Part shown: positions 15,029-22,190 of the stretch, in pieces | How positions within the stretch are numbered: the stretch's first letter is position 1 | How the letters are laid out: each line of letters starts with the position of its first letter | Source: DATDVC01 sp036517695 | GTDB lineage: Bacteria > Patescibacteriota > Minisyncoccia > Phycocordibacterales > WO2-35-19 | DNA: 29,910 nucleotides | Reading direction: 5' to 3' | Assembly: GCA_036517695.1 (NCBI GenBank) | Contig: DATDVC010000038.1 | Coordinates: 1 to 29,910 of the forward strand | Translations under genes and position numbers: made by a program | Notes under the pieces: generated by a model | Told to the model about the DNA's origin: nothing | Databases searched by the model: none | Seen by the model: the letters and a program-made list of their open reading frames with translations, nothing else

Positions 15029-16471
15029 TTATTTTAATTCATATTCCCTACCTTCTTCAGGATAAATCGCTTCGATATCAAGATAGTCGCGGATGCGTTG
15101 GGCGAGAAAGAGAGATGATTTTGGCTCGCCCATGATTACAAAAACTTTTTTCAAGCCAACTGATTCTGGTTCGGCTCCCCCCTTAATGTAAGGGGGGTTG
15201 GGGGGGTTATTTCCCGACACCTTCTCGACAAACTCCAACAAATGCTCCGAATCTTTATGAGAAGAATAGCCCATGATGCTTTCAATCTTGGCTCGTACCT
15301 TTATTTTTTTATGATCGATTTCAACTTCTTTTGCGCCATCTTGAAGCATTCTCCCCAAAGTGCCGACTGATTGATATCCTACAAGCATTAGAGTGTTTTC
15401 AGCATGACTCAAAATTCTTGATTCATGATTAACAATTCTTCCCCCTTCCGACATACCAGAACCAGCCAATATGATTTTCGGCCCTTCAGTTTTTTCTATT
15501 TCCTTTGACTCTTCTGCTTTCTCTATGATACGAAGTCCGGGAAAATCAAAAATATCATCCCCCTCTTTTATTTCTTTTTTTACCGAAGCTTTAAAATCAT
15601 TTTTGTATTTTTTGTAAATATGAGTAGCTTTCAGGGCAAGAGGTGAATCCAGAAAAACCGGGGTAGCCGGAATCTCCCCATCTTCGATCATGTTATTGAT
15701 CTCATAAAGCAACACCTGTGTTCTCTCTATCGAAAAAGCCGGAATAACAATAGTCCCGCCCCTTTTTATGCCGTCCAATAGAACAAACTTTAGTTTTTCC
15801 CTTCTTTCCGTTTTGCTTTCATGATTTCTGTCTCCGTAAACACTCTCCATGATCATAAAATCGACATCTTCTGGTATTTCAGTATCGGGCAATAAAGGTG
15901 AGGGCGAGTTGCCTAAATCTCCGGTAAAAACAATTTTTACTGACGTTTTCTTCCCCCCTTTAATGTAAAGGGGGGCTGGGGGGATTAATTCCAAATTTAA
16001 AATCGCCGAACCCAAAATATGCCCGGCGTCTATCATTTTTAGAGAGCACCCTTTTTCTATCACCACATCTTCACCATATCCAAACCCTTTCCATAAAGAC
16101 ATGGTTTTTTGAATATCGTCTTCATTGAAAAGCTCCTTGCCTCCATGTCTCATCTTAAACACTTTCATCCCGTCCAAGAGCATCGGCAGAGCAAGTTCTT
16201 TTGTCTCTTTGGTTGAAATTATGCTTCCGTTAAAACCGTTTTTGACCAAAAGCGGAGCCCTGCCGATATGGTCCATGTGAGCATGGGTAATAATCAAATT
16301 TTTGACGCTTTTTGGGTCATACAAAAACGGATCGAGGTTTTTTTCTTCCGCCGTTTTGCCACCTTGAAACAAACCGCAATCTACCAAAAGAGAGCTTTCT
16401 CCAAACTTCAGCATAATATTTGCGCCGGTCGTTGACCCGACCCCGCCGTAAAAAATTAATTTAAAAGACAT
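15029..16471 (-). CDS. Beta-CASP metallo-beta-lactamase-fold RNA hydrolase
   Basis: A 480-residue protein of the CPSF/RNase J-related family acting on RNA. The metal site is visible: THAHMDHIGR (about residues 62-71), an Asp in VFTGDLG (about 181-187), and later GYSSHKD (about 406-412). The beta-CASP insert contains FSIERTQVLLYEI and the GMSEGGRI block, and the C-terminal RMMBL part follows (KIKVRAKIESIMG). Two in-frame repeat insertions add IPPAPLYIKGG (about 163-173) and NNPPNPPYIKGGAE (about 419-432). It lies 13 bases downstream of a DUF2238-like gene on the same strand. RNase activity is inferred from family. Confidence 0.92.
   Translation of the reverse strand: MSFKLIFYGGVGSTTGANIMLKFGESSLLVDCGLFQGGKTAEEKNLDPFLYDPKSVKNLIITHAHMDHIGRAPLLVKNGFNGSIISTKETKELALPMLLDGMKVFKMRHGGKELFNEDDIQKTMSLWKGFGYGEDVVIEKGCSLKMIDAGHILGSAILNLELIPPAPLYIKGGKKTSVKIVFTGDLGNSPSPLLPDTEIPEDVDFMIMESVYGDRNHESKTERREKLKFVLLDGIKRGGTIVIPAFSIERTQVLLYEINNMIEDGEIPATPVFLDSPLALKATHIYKKYKNDFKASVKKEIKEGDDIFDFPGLRIIEKAEESKEIEKTEGPKIILAGSGMSEGGRIVNHESRILSHAENTLMLVGYQSVGTLGRMLQDGAKEVEIDHKKIKVRAKIESIMGYSSHKDSEHLLEFVEKVSGNNPPNPPYIKGGAEPESVGLKKVFVIMGEPKSSLFLAQRIRDYLDIEAIYPEEGREYELK
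15174..15210 (+). repeat. Interspersed palindromic repeat (TTAATGTAA family) inside the beta-CASP gene, copy 1
   Basis: A 9-bp perfect stem (15177-15185 with 15189-15197) around an ATG loop, followed by a G-rich tail and GTTATT. On the minus strand it encodes PPNPPYIKGG in frame. Confidence 0.85.
15953..15988 (+). repeat. Interspersed palindromic repeat (TTAATGTAA family) inside the beta-CASP gene, copy 2
   Basis: A 10-bp perfect stem (15953-15962 with 15966-15975) around an ATG loop, followed by a CTGGGGGG tail. On the minus strand it encodes PPAPLYIKGG in frame. Orientation is the same as copy 1. Confidence 0.85.
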
Positions 16472-16484
16472 GATAATTTAATAA

Positions 16485-16928
16485 CTAGCTGGTTTGAGAA
16501 TCACTGATTTTTGCATCAACGACGGGCAGTCCGGGTTTTATTTCTTTCAAATATCCATAGAAACATGCGGCCATCATGCCGAGAGTGTCCATTGCCAAGT
16601 CCATCAGTGTATCAAAATGATATTCGTCAACCGCAAACCGAGCTTCACCCAAAATGAGTTCGTATATCTCCCATGTTATAGCCACAAACATCGATCCCAC
16701 AATCGCAATGACCAAAAAGAAAGGAAGGTCTCTTTTTAACGGGCTGAAAGCGCCGGAAAAAAAGTAAAGCCACAAGAAAAATACAGCCAAAGTGGCTCCG
16801 CCCAAAAAGTGAAGCAAGCTGTCAAACTCTTTGATTCGCCAATACAGATGATAGGTATACGCAAAATAATTCAAAATACCAACCAAAAACAGAAGTCCAA
16901 ACATTTCCCAAAAAAGCGGTTTTTTCAT
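16485..16928 (-). CDS. DUF2238/YjdF-like multi-pass membrane protein
   Basis: A 147-residue protein with four predicted membrane spans, roughly residues 7-24, 40-60, 70-92 and 105-126. Characteristic elements are EFDSLLHFLGGATLAVF, a FVAITWEIYE helix and DTLMDLAMDTLGMMAACF; the D-x-L-x-H-F, W-E-x-x-E and D-T-x-x-D-L pattern resembles DUF2238 proteins. No function is known for the family. It is upstream of the beta-CASP gene and probably co-transcribed with it. The ATG at 16928 is supported by an extended -10 box 6 bases upstream. Confidence 0.75.
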   Translation of the reverse strand: MKKPLFWEMFGLLFLVGILNYFAYTYHLYWRIKEFDSLLHFLGGATLAVFFLWLYFFSGAFSPLKRDLPFFLVIAIVGSMFVAITWEIYELILGEARFAVDEYHFDTLMDLAMDTLGMMAACFYGYLKEIKPGLPVVDAKISDSQTS

Positions 16929-16934
16929 TTGCCT

Positions 16935-16943
16935 ATTGTATCA
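16935..16943 (-). promoter_or_regulatory. Extended -10 promoter of the DUF2238-like gene, leaderless spacing
   Basis: TG-A-TACAAT on the minus strand ends 6 bases before the ATG at 16928. It lies just downstream of the terminator-like hairpin at 16956-16989. Confidence 0.58.
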
Positions 16944-16955
16944 TTCAAATCTGAA

Positions 16956-16989
16956 ACACAAAATCCGTCCAAAAAGACGGAGTCTGTGT
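16956..16989 (-). terminator. Terminator-like hairpin downstream of ndk
   Basis: On the minus strand CCGTC pairs with GACGG (16965-16969 and 16976-16980) around a T-rich loop, with an outer ACACA/TGTGT pairing, followed by ATTTTGTGTTT. It could end ndk transcription or the candidate RNA at 16957-17115. Confidence 0.5.
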
Positions 16990-17115
16990 AGGACCACCCA
17001 GAATAATTCCCTAATTGAAAAAAATTAGGTGGGTGGCCTCGATTCCGGCAATATTTGCCGAAAAAAGTTAGCCTCCCTGAATATTTGCAACTTAGAAAAT
17101 ATCCGAGTGATCCTG
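16957..17115 (-). ncRNA. Candidate structured RNA between ndk and the DUF2238-like gene
   Basis: The 202-bp gap has no ORF but is rich in structure. From its 5' end on the minus strand: a perfect hairpin 17046-17060 (CGGCAA/TTGCCG); a nested hairpin in which GGACCACCC (16991-16999) pairs with GGGTGGCC (17031-17038), enclosing CCTAATT/AATTAGG (17010-17016 with 17023-17029); then the terminator-like hairpin. A possible promoter (TTGGAT, 18 bases, TATAAT) sits at 17122-17151, straddling the ndk stop. GGGTGGTCC just before a CCGTC...GACGG terminator recalls the 3' half of a T-box leader, but no stem I is visible and the downstream gene is not an amino-acid gene. It may be a small RNA or an ndk 3'UTR. 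Confidence 0.4.
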
Positions 17116-17130
17116 CTTTATATTATACTC

Positions 17131-17760
17131 CTATTCCAGCAAACCATCCAAGTTTACATCGTAAAGAATTTGTTCGGAAATTAGTCTGTAGTTTATAAGC
17201 TCGTTGTCCTTAAACCAGTGCTTTATTTCCATATTTGCCTCGTCCACAGAACCGGACGCGTGTATCAAATTTCTTATAGCTCGATTGTCAGCGTCGGACA
17301 TTTGGTAAGAATCGATCACCAAATCCCCCCTGATACTTCCGACATCAGTCGCCAAAGGCTCCGTGCCTCCGGTGATTTTGCGCGCCATCTTTACCGCATG
17401 AGCTCCTTGGAAGACCATGGCGATCACCGGTCCGCTTGTCATGTATTTTTTTAGATTTGCCAAAATCTTGGCTGTAATTTCAAAGGGGTCGCTTAAAGGC
17501 GGTTCAAGCCCTTTGTCTTTATAACCCTTAATGGTCTTCTCTCCTGTCACCCTCCTCCATTCCGGATCAAGAGTATAGTGTTTCTCCACAAAATCCTCCG
17601 TTGGCACCACCATCTTGACACCAATCATCTTCAAACCGACTCTTTCGTATCTTCCTATAATCTCACCGATGAGACTTCTCTGTATGCCGTCTGGTTTTAT
17701 CACGACCAAGGTTCTTTCTTCTTTTGGATGATTCATATTTTTATTCGAGTCTAGATTCAT
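17131..17760 (-). CDS. ndk: Nucleoside diphosphate kinase (extended form)
   Basis: Transfers gamma-phosphate among nucleoside di- and triphosphates. Conserved parts: TLVVIKPDGIQRSLIGEIIGRYE (residues 17-39), GPVIAMVFQGAHAVKMARKITGGTEP (110-135), GSIRGDL (141-147) and NLIHASGSVDEA (164-175), with H167 as the phospho-acceptor. At 209 residues it is longer than the usual 140-150. The extra length comes from an N-terminal tail, an insertion between about 55 and 100 (KHYTLDPEWRRVTGEKTIKGYKDKG) and a C-terminal extension after HWF. Similar insertions occur in archaeal and CPR members as far as I recall. Its ATG overlaps the stop of the upstream small gene (ATGA). Confidence 0.93.
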   Translation of the reverse strand: MNLDSNKNMNHPKEERTLVVIKPDGIQRSLIGEIIGRYERVGLKMIGVKMVVPTEDFVEKHYTLDPEWRRVTGEKTIKGYKDKGLEPPLSDPFEITAKILANLKKYMTSGPVIAMVFQGAHAVKMARKITGGTEPLATDVGSIRGDLVIDSYQMSDADNRAIRNLIHASGSVDEANMEIKHWFKDNELINYRLISEQILYDVNLDGLLE

Positions 17761-17930
17761 TGCAGTCGAGAACTACTCCACTCTTTCCTGATTTTTTTCA
17801 CATGTTCTTCCAAGCTTTTTTTGTGACGTCTCAATGAACCAGCGGCTTTAACCCAACTTTTAGAAGTTGGTATTTTTATTTCTTTAATTAAATCAGTGGT
17901 ATTTAACAAAATCGTAGCACTATTTTTCAT
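17757..17930 (-). CDS. 57-residue basic protein coupled to ndk, unknown function
   Basis: Sequence begins MKNSATILLNTTDLIKEIKI and ends in a strongly basic helix (KAAGSLRRHKKSLEEHVKKIRKEW). It has no recognised domain; the C-terminal helix is reminiscent of the tails of small AbrB-like antitoxins, which is weak evidence. Reality of the gene is supported by two things: a near-consensus promoter whose -10 lies 7 bases before this ATG, and an ATGA overlap with ndk. A longer in-frame reading to 17966 would start upstream of the promoter and is rejected. High Lys/Arg content suggests nucleic-acid contact. Confidence 0.65.
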   Translation of the reverse strand: MKNSATILLNTTDLIKEIKIPTSKSWVKAAGSLRRHKKSLEEHVKKIRKEWSSSRLQ

Positions 17931-17937
17931 AGCCAGC

Positions 17938-17966
17938 ATAATACACGAGACATGCACGTGGGTCAA
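17938..17966 (-). promoter_or_regulatory. Promoter of the 57-residue gene and ndk, leaderless spacing
   Basis: TTGACC (17961-17966), 17-base spacer, TATTAT (17938-17943) on the minus strand. The -10 ends 7 bases before the ATG at 17930. This is the strongest promoter of the leaderless set. Confidence 0.72.
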
Positions 17967-17994
17967 TATATCAAAACTTATTTTGCTTTCAACA

Positions 17995-18777
17995 TCATCT
18001 TGTTAACACCTCAATTCCAGATTTGGTGACTGCCACCGTATGCTCAAAGTGAGCAGAGGGGGACTTGTCGCGAGTGATGAAAGTGTAGCCGTCGGAAAGA
18101 CGCTTGATGTCGCGACTGCCCAAACTAAACATCGGTTCTATCGCGATAACGAGCCCCTCGCGAAGCTCGGGACCTTCGCCTCTCTTGGCTTTGTTCGGCA
18201 CATACGGCTCCTCATGCACGCTATAGCCCACACCATGCCCCGAAAGCCCCTCTATGATACCAAACCCATGCTTCTTTGCCACTTGCATAATCGCGTCCCC
18301 GATATCACCTATATGCCCCCCGCGACGCATAGCTTTAACTCCCCTATCCAGAGCTTCTTTTGTAGCAGAAATCAGGACAGAAGCTTTTTCGTTTATCTTG
18401 CCGACCGGCACGGTAACAGCTGCGTCGGTAATAAAGCCCTTGTAAGTGAGCCCCAAATCAAGCGAAACGATGTCGCCTTCAAACAAAATTTTGCCCATCC
18501 CATTATTTCCTTCGTTCGGTATGCCGTGCACGATTTCTTCGTTTATGGAAACACAAAGAGAAGCCGGGTAGGGTCTTTTGGCGTCATATGGCTGGTAGCC
18601 GAGAAACGCCGCGGTACAACCCGCTTCATCTATAAGTCTCTCCGCATAGGCATTCAGCTCTCCGGTCTTCACTCCGGGCTTCACTCTTTTGGCGACCTCT
18701 TTCAAAATCTGCGCGTGAATCTTACCCCCCTCGCGCATTATCTCTATCTCTTCTTCTTTTTTGTATTTGATGGCCAT
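17995..18777 (-). CDS. map: Methionine aminopeptidase, type I
   Basis: A 260-residue cytoplasmic enzyme that removes the initiator methionine. The five metal ligands are visible: D107 (VSLDLGLTYKGF), D118 (FITDAAVTVP), H181 (GLSGHGVGYSVHEEP), E214 (IAIEPMF) and E245 (SAHFEHTVAV). The substrate His is in EEIVHGIP (H84). Length is typical for type I. In many bacteria map directly follows adk in the spc operon; here a toxin-antitoxin pair and a nucleotide enzyme lie in between. Its ATG comes 1 base after the preceding stop (TAA-A-ATG). Confidence 0.96.
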   Translation of the reverse strand: MAIKYKKEEEIEIMREGGKIHAQILKEVAKRVKPGVKTGELNAYAERLIDEAGCTAAFLGYQPYDAKRPYPASLCVSINEEIVHGIPNEGNNGMGKILFEGDIVSLDLGLTYKGFITDAAVTVPVGKINEKASVLISATKEALDRGVKAMRRGGHIGDIGDAIMQVAKKHGFGIIEGLSGHGVGYSVHEEPYVPNKAKRGEGPELREGLVIAIEPMFSLGSRDIKRLSDGYTFITRDKSPSAHFEHTVAVTKSGIEVLTR

Positions 18778-18778
18778 T

Positions 18779-19294
18779 TTATGTTTTACCCATCAAATTT
18801 TTAGCATAATCAATAGACTCGTCAATGATCCTGATATTCTTTGTTTGTATATCTTTGACTTTATCTAGAGCTACGCTAAAATTTTTTATATCTTCAATAA
18901 CAACATCAGAAAAAGTATCAATGAAAGGATGGATCCAATCTTCAACAAGTTTTCCTTCAAAGTGCAAGTTTGTTTTTCGGTGATGAGTATCCTTTGGTAA
19001 AACCGTAATCACTGGTTTAGTAAAATATTTAGCCACCACCATTTCCATAGCAGTACCGGCACCCATTTTTTCTTCAGCATTAATGACTACAATATCGCTC
19101 TGTTGTATATTCCAGCAATCAGCTCCAGCAACCCCTTTTGAATCCCCCTCAAGAGCATAAAACACATTTGGATCAAAAAGCTCTACATTATCAACCACTT
19201 TCGAAATCGCTTCTGTATAATTTTTCCTCCAATCCACAAAATCTTTTGCTTCCTTATCACCTTTAGGTACCGAGCCAGCTAAATATACTTTCAT
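18779..19294 (-). CDS. Nucleoside 2-deoxyribosyltransferase-like protein
   Basis: A 171-residue protein with the Rossmann-like fold of the nucleoside deoxyribosyltransferase group: N-terminal strand MKVYLAGSVPKGD, the segment CWNIQQSDIVVINAE (residues 62-76) and the active-site-like GAGTAMEMVVAKYFTKPVITVLP (78-100), where the Glu of GTxxE would be the nucleophile. It probably cleaves or exchanges the base of (deoxy)nucleosides or nucleotides; the substrate cannot be told. It lies 5 bases after the antitoxin-like gene and 1 base before map. The family is broad and includes sequences from defence and phage systems, so a role with the adjacent toxin-antitoxin pair is possible but unproven. Confidence 0.8.
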   Translation of the reverse strand: MKVYLAGSVPKGDKEAKDFVDWRKNYTEAISKVVDNVELFDPNVFYALEGDSKGVAGADCWNIQQSDIVVINAEEKMGAGTAMEMVVAKYFTKPVITVLPKDTHHRKTNLHFEGKLVEDWIHPFIDTFSDVVIEDIKNFSVALDKVKDIQTKNIRIIDESIDYAKNLMGKT

Positions 19295-19299
19295 AAATT

Positions 19300-19608
19300 T
19301 TATTTGATGCTCACTTTAGCGCCAAGTTCTGAAAGAAGTCGAGAAACAACAGTAAGAGTCGGGCTCGATTTTCCAGACTCCAATCGAGCAATTGCTGACT
19401 GATGCATACCAGATTTTTTAGCTAGACTTCTTTGGGACAAGTTTTTATTAAGTCTTTTTCTTATCAAAGCACGAATAACCTGATACTCGAATTCAAGCGC
19501 ATCATATTCTTTCTTAAAAGTTTTATTCTTCAAAGCTTGTTTTTCCATGTCGTCAAAATCCACAAACTCTAATCCATTTTTTCTGTATATTTTAATTTTA
19601 TTTTTCAT
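19300..19608 (-). CDS. XRE/HigA-type antitoxin-like DNA-binding protein
   Basis: A 102-residue protein. The C-terminal half is a Cro/XRE helix-turn-helix, NLSQRSLAKKSGMHQSAIARLESGKSSPTLTVVSRLLSELGAK (about residues 55-97), with the typical ARLESG turn. The N-terminal half is charged and probably contacts the toxin or dimerises. It follows the RelE/HigB-type gene by 18 bases, in the toxin-first order typical of higBA. It would neutralise the toxin and repress its own transcription, although no separate promoter is obvious before the toxin gene. Confidence 0.85.
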   Translation of the reverse strand: MKNKIKIYRKNGLEFVDFDDMEKQALKNKTFKKEYDALEFEYQVIRALIRKRLNKNLSQRSLAKKSGMHQSAIARLESGKSSPTLTVVSRLLSELGAKVSIK

Positions 19609-19626
19609 ATTTTATATGATATCAAA

Positions 19627-19941
19627 TTAGTTATCAGAGCGCAAATTGTGTTTTCTCTTCTCAGCCAATACCAACTCTTTCTTAGGAATTTTGTTGGTCT
19701 TTTTTATAAAACCATGTAAAATCCAAGCAAAATTATTTTCAAAACAATACAGCAATCTCACGTTAATTTTCCCCAAACCTCTTAGTTCATACAGATCATC
19801 TCCAACTTTCTTTGAATATGGAGGACCAAGTTTTTTACCAAATTCCTTCAATAGTTTGATGCACTTATAAACTTTAGCGCTTGTTCTTTCGTCTAAATCA
19901 TCTATAAATTCTTGTACTACCAAAAATATTTTAACTTCCAT
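19627..19941 (-). CDS. RelE/HigB-type toxin
   Basis: A 104-residue protein of the phage-derived Gp49-like/HigB group: EFIDDLDERTSAKVYKCIKLLKEFGKKLGPPYSKKVGDDLYELR, then INVRLLYCFENNFAWILHGFIKKTNKIPKKELVLAEKRK. The ELRG....NVRLLY...... LHGFIKKTnKIPkkEl pattern is the family hallmark. Members usually cleave mRNA at the ribosome. Start MEVKIF at 19941 is preferred to an upstream non-ATG start because the ATG falls 1 base after the adk stop. Such tight placement in a housekeeping operon implies transcription from the ribosomal operon. Confidence 0.88.
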   Translation of the reverse strand: MEVKIFLVVQEFIDDLDERTSAKVYKCIKLLKEFGKKLGPPYSKKVGDDLYELRGLGKINVRLLYCFENNFAWILHGFIKKTNKIPKKELVLAEKRKHNLRSDN

Positions 19942-19942
19942 T

Positions 19943-20539
19943 TTAATCAACGATGGTCTTCTCTAAAATTTCTTTATGGACTTCTTCGATCGGTCTATTG
20001 CCGTCGACTGCGATAAATTTATAGTAAGGATTGTTTCTAAAATAATTGATGGCCGGAACTACGTTGTCTTTATACCATTTGAGACGCGCTGCGATGTCTA
20101 GATTGTTGTCATCTGCCCTGCCTCTGTTTCGCAACCTCTCCGCCGCCACTTCATCAGAAAGCTCGATCGAGATTACAAACGGATTCTCCCTTTTGTAAAA
20201 CTGCATAGCTGAATTTAAAATCGGTGCTTCGTCCGCCCTTCGCGAAAGACCATCGAGTATCATGTGCTCTCTGCCAGTCTTGATATTCTCGACAAAAACC
20301 TGCGTCCAAATCCATATGGGCATAAATTCCGGTATTAGTCCGCCCTGATCGAGTATTTCTTTGACGTATTGAGAAGTAAGAGAAGTGCCTTTTTGGAATT
20401 CTCTGAATTTTTGGCCTGTTTCGATGTAAATCACATCATTTTCCGAATCATTTTTTTTCAACTGTTCAACAAGAAGCTTGGCTTGAGTACCCTTGCCACA
20501 ACCGGACGGACCAAAAAATATAAAAGTTTGCGGATTCAT
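19943..20539 (-). CDS. adk: Adenylate kinase, short (LID-less) form
   Basis: A 198-residue enzyme catalysing ATP + AMP = 2 ADP. The P-loop is FFGPSGCGKGTQAK (about residues 7-20), the AMP-binding region contains YIETGQKFREF and DGLSRRADEAP, and the closing motif is RLRNRGRADDNNLDIAARL, going straight on to the last helices. The LID insertion with or without zinc cysteines is missing, as in short-form kinases. The ATG at 20539 is chosen over a TTG two codons upstream. The gene follows secY by 36 bases in the conserved secY-adk order. Confidence 0.92.
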   Translation of the reverse strand: MNPQTFIFFGPSGCGKGTQAKLLVEQLKKNDSENDVIYIETGQKFREFQKGTSLTSQYVKEILDQGGLIPEFMPIWIWTQVFVENIKTGREHMILDGLSRRADEAPILNSAMQFYKRENPFVISIELSDEVAAERLRNRGRADDNNLDIAARLKWYKDNVVPAINYFRNNPYYKFIAVDGNRPIEEVHKEILEKTIVD

Positions 20540-20575
20540 TTTCAAAAACTAAAACCTATTATTTAAAGTCTGCTC

Positions 20576-21847
20576 TTAATATTCCCTCACAGAAATCTGC
20601 GTGTCTATTTTCTTTATCAAATCAATCACAACGGAAACAACAATCAAAAGTCCGGTGCCTCCTATAGCAACAGCGCTTATACCGGTAAATGCGCCAACCA
20701 CGATAGGCAAGACTGCAACAGCCCCCAAAAACAACGCTCCAACCATTGTGAGACGGAAGAGGGTGTTTGCAATGTGGCTTGAAGTCGAAGCCCCCGGCCT
20801 TACTCCCGGGATAAACGCTCCGCTTCTTTGCAGGTTTTTGGAAATGGAGTCAGGATCAAAAGTAATCGCGGTATAGAAATAAGTGAAAATAAAAACAAGG
20901 AAAAAGTAGGCTATGCCGTAGAACAATTGATTGGAAAGGAGGGATAGTATTGTCGAGGAAATTTTTTGCACTATGGCGTTGTTTACGTTTGCGAGAAATC
21001 TGACTATCATCTGCGGAAACACCAATATTGATAAAGCAAATATGATCGGGATCACACCAGCTTGATTGACTCTCAAAGGCAGGTAAGTTGAGACTCCGCC
21101 ATACACTTTGTTGCCTCTTACTTGCTTCGCGTAAGTTACCGGTATCGGCCTTTCAGCTTCAGTAATAACCACAATGCCCCAGATGACGAGAAGTGTTACG
21201 ATAGTAAAACCCAAATAAGAAGGCAGTTGAGCTGGATCAAAAGCCAAAAGCAGTCTTCCCACGGAAGACGGCAGAGCAGAGACAATGCCGGCAAAAATTA
21301 TGAGGGACAAGCCATTGCCGACTCCAAATTCGCTTATCAGTTCACCAAGCCACATAAGCAAAACCGAACCTGCGGTAATAATCACCAAATTAGTGACAAG
21401 CCCAAATGTAGAAAGAGGAGCTAAAACGCCTTGGTTTTGAAGAAGCACAGTGAAAGCGTAGCCCTGAATCAAAGCAAAAGGGACTGTCAGCAATCTGGAA
21501 TATTGGGCAAACTTCCTCCTCCCGGCATCTCCTTCCTCTTGGTACATTGCCTTGAGCTTTGGAAACATGACGGTCAGAAGTTGCATTATGATCGAAGCCG
21601 TGATAGCCGGAGAAACTCCAAGCATTATGATAGACAGATTGGAGAGACCGCCTCCAGAGAAAATATTGAGAAGACCAAAGAAATCATTGCCGGAAAGAAA
21701 TTGTTCGAGTCTCAAAGTATCAATCCCCGGTATTGGGATTGTGGCCATCAGTCTAAAAAGGACCAAAATAAACAAAGTAAACAAAATCCTGCTTCGCAAA
21801 ATCTTGTCGCCAAACACCAGTCTTATTTTATGAGCAAAACTAGCCAT
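20576..21847 (-). CDS. secY: Protein translocase subunit SecY
   Basis: A 423-residue channel-forming subunit of the Sec translocon with ten predicted membrane spans. Recognisable stretches: the plug-region segment FLSGNDFFGLLNIFSGGGLSNLSI, LGVSPAITASIIMQLL, EAERPIPVTYAKQVRG in the large cytoplasmic loop, LPLRVNQAGVIPIIFA, and the cytoplasmic C5 region ISKNLQRSGAFIPGVRPG. Length is typical. Its start overlaps the 3' end of rplO by 8 bases. Predicted client proteins in the window include the prepilins and the FKBP protein. Confidence 0.97.
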   Translation of the reverse strand: MASFAHKIRLVFGDKILRSRILFTLFILVLFRLMATIPIPGIDTLRLEQFLSGNDFFGLLNIFSGGGLSNLSIIMLGVSPAITASIIMQLLTVMFPKLKAMYQEEGDAGRRKFAQYSRLLTVPFALIQGYAFTVLLQNQGVLAPLSTFGLVTNLVIITAGSVLLMWLGELISEFGVGNGLSLIIFAGIVSALPSSVGRLLLAFDPAQLPSYLGFTIVTLLVIWGIVVITEAERPIPVTYAKQVRGNKVYGGVSTYLPLRVNQAGVIPIIFALSILVFPQMIVRFLANVNNAIVQKISSTILSLLSNQLFYGIAYFFLVFIFTYFYTAITFDPDSISKNLQRSGAFIPGVRPGASTSSHIANTLFRLTMVGALFLGAVAVLPIVVGAFTGISAVAIGGTGLLIVVSVVIDLIKKIDTQISVREY

Positions 21848-22190
21848 TTAAAATTTTTATTTTTGGAAGTTTACCGTTTTTTGTTTTTATCAAACCTTTT
21901 TCCGCAAGAGCTTTTGGTGTAATCTCTTCGCCATCCTTAAAGTGTTTTTTAACTCTTGAAACATTTATAGCCAAGGATTTTTCTTTTCTTGATTTCAAGA
22001 AATTTTTACCTCGCCCCCGAAGTTTTGGGATCTTCTTTATTATATCACGCATCTCCGGCCTCTTCTTTCTGCCAGCTCTGGCATTTTGGCCTTTTGTGCC
22101 ACGCCCCGAAGTTTTGCCACGCGTGCCACCTCGACCAACCTGTTTGGCTTTTCTGTTAGCTGTATTCTTTTTTAGATTATGTATTTGCAT
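21840..22190 (-). CDS. rplO: 50S ribosomal protein L15, C-terminally short
   Basis: A 116-residue protein with the L15 N-terminal signature VGRGGTRGKTSGRGTKGQNARAG and the later KKHFKDGEEITPKALAEKGLIK.KNGKLPKIKILNG. The usual protein is about 140-150 residues: after the KIKILG strand a further 25-30 residues normally form the final strands. Here the reading frame stops and secY already begins, so the C-terminal segment is truly absent, not frameshifted. The ATG follows the rpsE stop without any gap (TAA-ATG), which also shows that rpmD (L30) is missing. Confidence 0.93.
   Translation of the reverse strand: MQIHNLKKNTANRKAKQVGRGGTRGKTSGRGTKGQNARAGRKKRPEMRDIIKKIPKLRGRGKNFLKSRKEKSLAINVSRVKKHFKDGEEITPKALAEKGLIKTKNGKLPKIKILNG

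Noticed and set aside
15405..15450. AT-rich words in the beta-CASP gene encoding VNHESRILSHAEN, resembling the rsmE repeats
   Set aside because: The length and pattern match the native GRIxxHExRxLxxxxNTL segment of the family, so there is no evidence of insertion.
18040..18804. 254-codon open frame on the plus strand opposite map
   Set aside because: It lies antisense to a fully conserved methionine aminopeptidase and shows no recognisable domain.
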